From positions 1 through 23,225 of the forward strand of contig CAVZPD010000004.1 in the NCBI GenBank assembly GCA_963777045.1: DNA of 23,225 bases. The letters are read 5' to 3'. Of this stretch, positions 20,695 to 23,225 are shown one piece after another. A program made the position numbers and the translations under genes. The number at the start of each line of letters is the position of its first letter. Within the stretch, counting starts at the first letter, position 1. Below the pieces are notes generated by a model. It had not been told where the DNA came from, ran no database searches, and saw only the letters and a program-made list of their open reading frames with translations. Origin of the DNA: JAPSGM01 sp963777045 (GTDB taxonomy: Bacteria > Chloroflexota > Limnocylindria > QHBO01).

Positions 20695-21825
20695 TTAGGC
20701 CTCGATGGGGGCGAGCGCACGGCTGATGGTTAGGCCCAGCTGACGCCGACGTGTCAGCTTGCCGCGCTGCCAGGCGGCACCGAACGCGTGGACGCCGAGG
20801 GCTCGACGTAGTGCCTCCTGTTCACGGATCAGCTCGCGCTCACGGTGCTTGGGGAGGACAAGGCCAATCTCACGATTCATCGTCTCTGCCGTCGCGTGGA
20901 GCTCCGTGGCCACGACCGCGTCACCACTAGCTGACGCGACCTGGGCGACGGTGGCCGCGAGCCTCGTCAGCGTCTGTGCGTCGTCTACCTCCAACGCAAA
21001 TCTGAGTGCCTCGCTGCAGGCGTCAACCGACAGTTCGATGCTTCCCCCGCCAAGCTCGGCGCGGGCCCGGAGGACATGCCCATCGGCAATGCCGCCGATA
21101 CGCACGAGGCCATGACTGACGGCGATCAGCTGGTGCGCGAAGGAATCGGCTTCCTCGAACGCGCCCGCCTCGAGCAACACCTGGGCAATCTGGTCGAGGG
21201 GAATTGGGAGAAGCCACGGGATGTCGAGCTCACGCAGGCCGCCCAAGCAGTGAAAGAGGAGGTGGCGGGCCGCCTGCAGGTCGCCGCGATAGTGGGCTAG
21301 CGTCCCCAAGTTTGTCGCGGCTGATAATCGCATCCTCGGTTGGCCAAGCTGTTCGCCAAGCCGGTCCTGTTCTGCGATCCATCGCGAGGCGTCCGCGAAT
21401 CGTCCGACCATGATGGCCCCGAAGGCGATGTTTGCCAGCACCATTGACTTGAATGGGCCGGCCGCGTCCGGCAGCTTTGCGGCGTAGGGTTCGTAGACTT
21501 GCAGGCTTTCGGCGGGTCGCGATTCGGCGTCCAGATACGATGCTTCGGCAAACGCAGAAAGCGAGGACAGCACGTCGTCGCCGAGGCGGCTCGTCAGCAC
21601 TTTGAGCTGCTCCAAGATCGGAGGAGCCTCATCGCGTCTGGGAGACCAGGCAAGTCTGTTGGCCAGCATTGCGAGAACCCGTACCCGCTCGGCCGTCCCT
21701 GCCGACTTCGACACCTCGAGGGCCCTCGGAAGCCAATGGAGCACTTGGTCATACCGCGCATCCTCAAGGGCAATCCAGTCTGCCAACGCCAGGGCGCGGC
21801 TGCCTCTCGCGCTCCGACCGCCCAT
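20695..21825 (-). CDS. C-terminal (TPR-like) half of the BTAD/NB-ARC regulator, split by a frameshift
   Basis: This frame holds the C-terminal part of the regulator that begins beyond the window. It consists of helical TPR-like repeats from about LALADWIALEDARYDQVLHW onward, for example LANIAFGAIMVGRFADASRW and VLLEAGAFEEADSFAHQLIA. It ends with REQEALRRALGVHAFGAAWQ RGKLT, the usual tail of large ATP-binding SARP/LuxR-type activators. Its own first ATG (21825) gives about eleven residues that belong to no domain. The natural chain instead enters from the upstream frame near the GGG at 21792-21794. One extra base there fuses ...GAREAAAP with LALADWIALED. Treat it as the second half of one gene unless the frameshift is confirmed. 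Confidence 0.7.
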   Translation of the reverse strand: MGGRSARGSRALALADWIALEDARYDQVLHWLPRALEVSKSAGTAERVRVLAMLANRLAWSPRRDEAPPILEQLKVLTSRLGDDVLSSLSAFAEASYLDAESRPAESLQVYEPYAAKLPDAAGPFKSMVLANIAFGAIMVGRFADASRWIAEQDRLGEQLGQPRMRLSAATNLGTLAHYRGDLQAARHLLFHCLGGLRELDIPWLLPIPLDQIAQVLLEAGAFEEADSFAHQLIAVSHGLVRIGGIADGHVLRARAELGGGSIELSVDACSEALRFALEVDDAQTLTRLAATVAQVASASGDAVVATELHATAETMNREIGLVLPKHRERELIREQEALRRALGVHAFGAAWQRGKLTRRRQLGLTISRALAPIEA

Positions 21826-23225
21826 GCCAGCGCACTCCTGAAGTTGGCTATCTCGACCGCGAGCGTCCTCTCCGCATCGGCGAACACGCTCATGTCGAAC
21901 TCGGGCATTCCGGGCATGTCGGGGACCAGCGCAAGCAGGTGATCCGCGTGGCGGGCTCGAACGTCGTGCTCCTCACCCGAAACCGACAGCATGGCGCGTG
22001 CGAAGTCGTGGACGGACTCCAGCATCCCGAAACGCCGCGGCTCGCCTGCTGTCACGGTTACCAACGAGGCGTCGACGAGGCGACCCAACCGATCCACCAC
22101 CTCCCCGTGCGTGATTTCGCCTCCGCTGACCACGGCCTCCACCGCCGCCAGCGTGAACCCACCTTCGAACGCTCCGAGCCGCCGTAACACGACCTGATCG
22201 GGTCCTTCCAGCAGGTCGTAGCTCCACTCGATCGCGGCGGCAAGGCTGCGGTGTCGGTCGTCGCGCGACCGCTCAGCCGTCAACAGGGCGAAGCGGTCGT
22301 GCAGACGCTGCAGTACCTCGTGAGGGGTCAGCAGCCGCAGCCGGGCGGCGGCCAGCTCCAGCGCCAGCGGAATCCCATCCACTCGGCGACACAGATTCAC
22401 CACGTCTTGGACATTGCCGTCGTTCAGCAAGAAGTTCGGGTCCGCCTGCTGCGCCCGCTCCACAAGCAGCCGCACCGCGTGGCTGCCGAGCGCGACATCC
22501 GGCGACAACTCTTCGGTCTGGTCGGGGAGTGCGAGGGGCGGGACCGGCCACACCTGCTCACCACTCATCCGCAGCGGCTTGCGGCTCGTGGCCAGCACCC
22601 GAACCCGCGGGCATCCCGCCAGCACGCCAAGGATCACGCGGCCGACCTCGCTGGCGAGGTGTTCGCAGTTGTCGACCACCAGCAGGAGCTCCTGTCCCGC
22701 CAGCTGGTCGACAATCGCATCGAGAGCGCCGCGGGTCGGGTGCTCACGCACCGCGACCGTCGACCCGATTGCGCCCACCACGTAGCTGGGATCGGCCACC
22801 GAGGCAAGCTGCACCAGCCACACCCCGTCCGGGTAGGCGGGTTCCAGGGCCCGCGCAGACTCGAGTGCCAGCGACGTCTTGCCCACGCCACCGAACCCGG
22901 TCAGCGTCACCAGACGATGTCGTTCGATCAGCTCCCGTACGGCCCGTGCATCGTCGTCGCGGCCGACCAGCGGATCCACCCGAGTCGGTAGATTGCCTCG
23001 CCGCGCCGTCTCGACGAGGGTGGGCGGCTGGAACGGGAGCTCGTGGAGCCGGATCTGCTGCTCAAGCCGCTGCAGGGCGGCATTCGGTTCGACGCCGACC
23101 TCCTCACCGAGTACTCGGCGTGCCGTCTGGTAGGCCTGTACTGCCTCCGCCTGCTCACCCGTCCGGTACAGGGCGACCATCAAGTGCCCCCACAGGCGCT
23201 CCTGAAGGGGATATCGTGTCGTCAG
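21594..23225 (-). CDS. BTAD/NB-ARC ATPase transcriptional regulator, N-terminal part (5' end outside window)
   Basis: The frame is open to the right edge, so the start lies outside. Read from there, the order is the end of a bacterial transcriptional-activator domain (YPLQERLWGHLMVALYRTGE, then ARRVLGEEVGVEPNAAL) and an NB-ARC-like ATPase. The ATPase has Walker A GFGGVGKTS (near 22875-22898), Walker B LLLVVDNCEHL, sensor ATSRKPL and GIPLALELAAARL. A winged-helix and the first helices of a TPR region follow. An OmpR-type DNA-binding domain is expected outside the window. After NFRSALAWAVGAREAAAP (about 21795) this frame stops making sense and runs to a stop at 21594, while the continuation is in the frame of the 20695-21825 entry. 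Such regulators are ATP-gated activators; their target is unknown, though the secreted paralogues next door are candidates. Confidence 0.8.
   Translation of the reverse strand: MTTRYPLQERLWGHLMVALYRTGEQAEAVQAYQTARRVLGEEVGVEPNAALQRLEQQIRLHELPFQPPTLVETARRGNLPTRVDPLVGRDDDARAVRELIERHRLVTLTGFGGVGKTSLALESARALEPAYPDGVWLVQLASVADPSYVVGAIGSTVAVREHPTRGALDAIVDQLAGQELLLVVDNCEHLASEVGRVILGVLAGCPRVRVLATSRKPLRMSGEQVWPVPPLALPDQTEELSPDVALGSHAVRLLVERAQQADPNFLLNDGNVQDVVNLCRRVDGIPLALELAAARLRLLTPHEVLQRLHDRFALLTAERSRDDRHRSLAAAIEWSYDLLEGPDQVVLRRLGAFEGGFTLAAVEAVVSGGEITHGEVVDRLGRLVDASLVTVTAGEPRRFGMLESVHDFARAMLSVSGEEHDVRARHADHLLALVPDMPGMPEFDMSVFADAERTLAVEIANFRSALAWAVGAREAAAPWRWQTGLPLRMRGMTKCSIGFRGPSRCRSRQGRPSGYGFSQCWPTDLPGLPDAMRLLRSWSSSKC

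Noticed and set aside
1..23225. CRISPR arrays, insertion sequences, rRNA or tRNA genes
   Set aside because: No direct-repeat/spacer pattern, transposase-like protein, terminal inverted repeats or RNA gene signatures were seen on either strand.

Overview
The window is GC-rich, tightly packed bacterial chromosome. It carries a conserved informational gene set, with an accessory segment at the right-hand end. Several features point to a Chloroflexota bacterium, possibly a Limnocylindria-like lineage: RNase Y, a likely F420-dependent luciferase-like enzyme, the order recA-recX-(LLM)-rny-ymdB-miaA followed by hflX, and start codons lying directly behind TANNNT boxes (leaderless-type promoters). 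Thermoleophilia (Actinomycetota) is the main alternative. The assignment is inferred from gene content and style, not from a marker search.

Layout. Positions 1-126 hold the tail of a MobA/MocA-like nucleotidyltransferase. It is followed by four 11-bp tandem repeats and an XRE-type HTH / PD-(D/E)XK protein. From 1.2 to 7.7 kb lie ruvB (preceded by a possible 13-codon leaderless leader ORF), a DUF2905 membrane protein, a purine-type NCS2 permease, queA, a repetitive Gly/Ala protein, an unassigned minus-strand gene and tgt. queA and tgt are two steps of queuosine tRNA modification. From 7.7 to 14.1 kb lie a 52-aa Lys/Pro-rich protein, recA, recX, the LLM oxidoreductase, rny, ymdB and miaA, covering DNA repair, RNA turnover and tRNA modification. 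A membrane diguanylate cyclase/phosphodiesterase (minus strand) converges on miaA with one base between the stop codons. It is divergent from hflX (15.8-17.2 kb).

The right end (17.2-23.2 kb) is accessory in character. It holds a small membrane protein, an ArsR-type repressor translationally coupled to an SRPBCC-VOC fusion, and a signal peptidase I. It also holds two tandem secreted paralogues sharing a NPCDP / KxHxHxNN / STDDGFS signature and a duplicated 5' leader, plus the 3' part of a large BTAD/NB-ARC-type transcriptional regulator that runs off the window. Three apparent frameshifts occur here, two in the signal peptidase and one in the regulator. Each is repaired by adding one C to a short C-run, so either homopolymer sequence errors or recent decay is possible.

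Most worth checking: the XRE-nuclease with its helical-phase repeats, the secreted paralogue pair with its regulator and signal peptidase, the repetitive GxxxG-type protein, the leaderless leader ORF coupled to ruvB, and the three C-run frameshifts.
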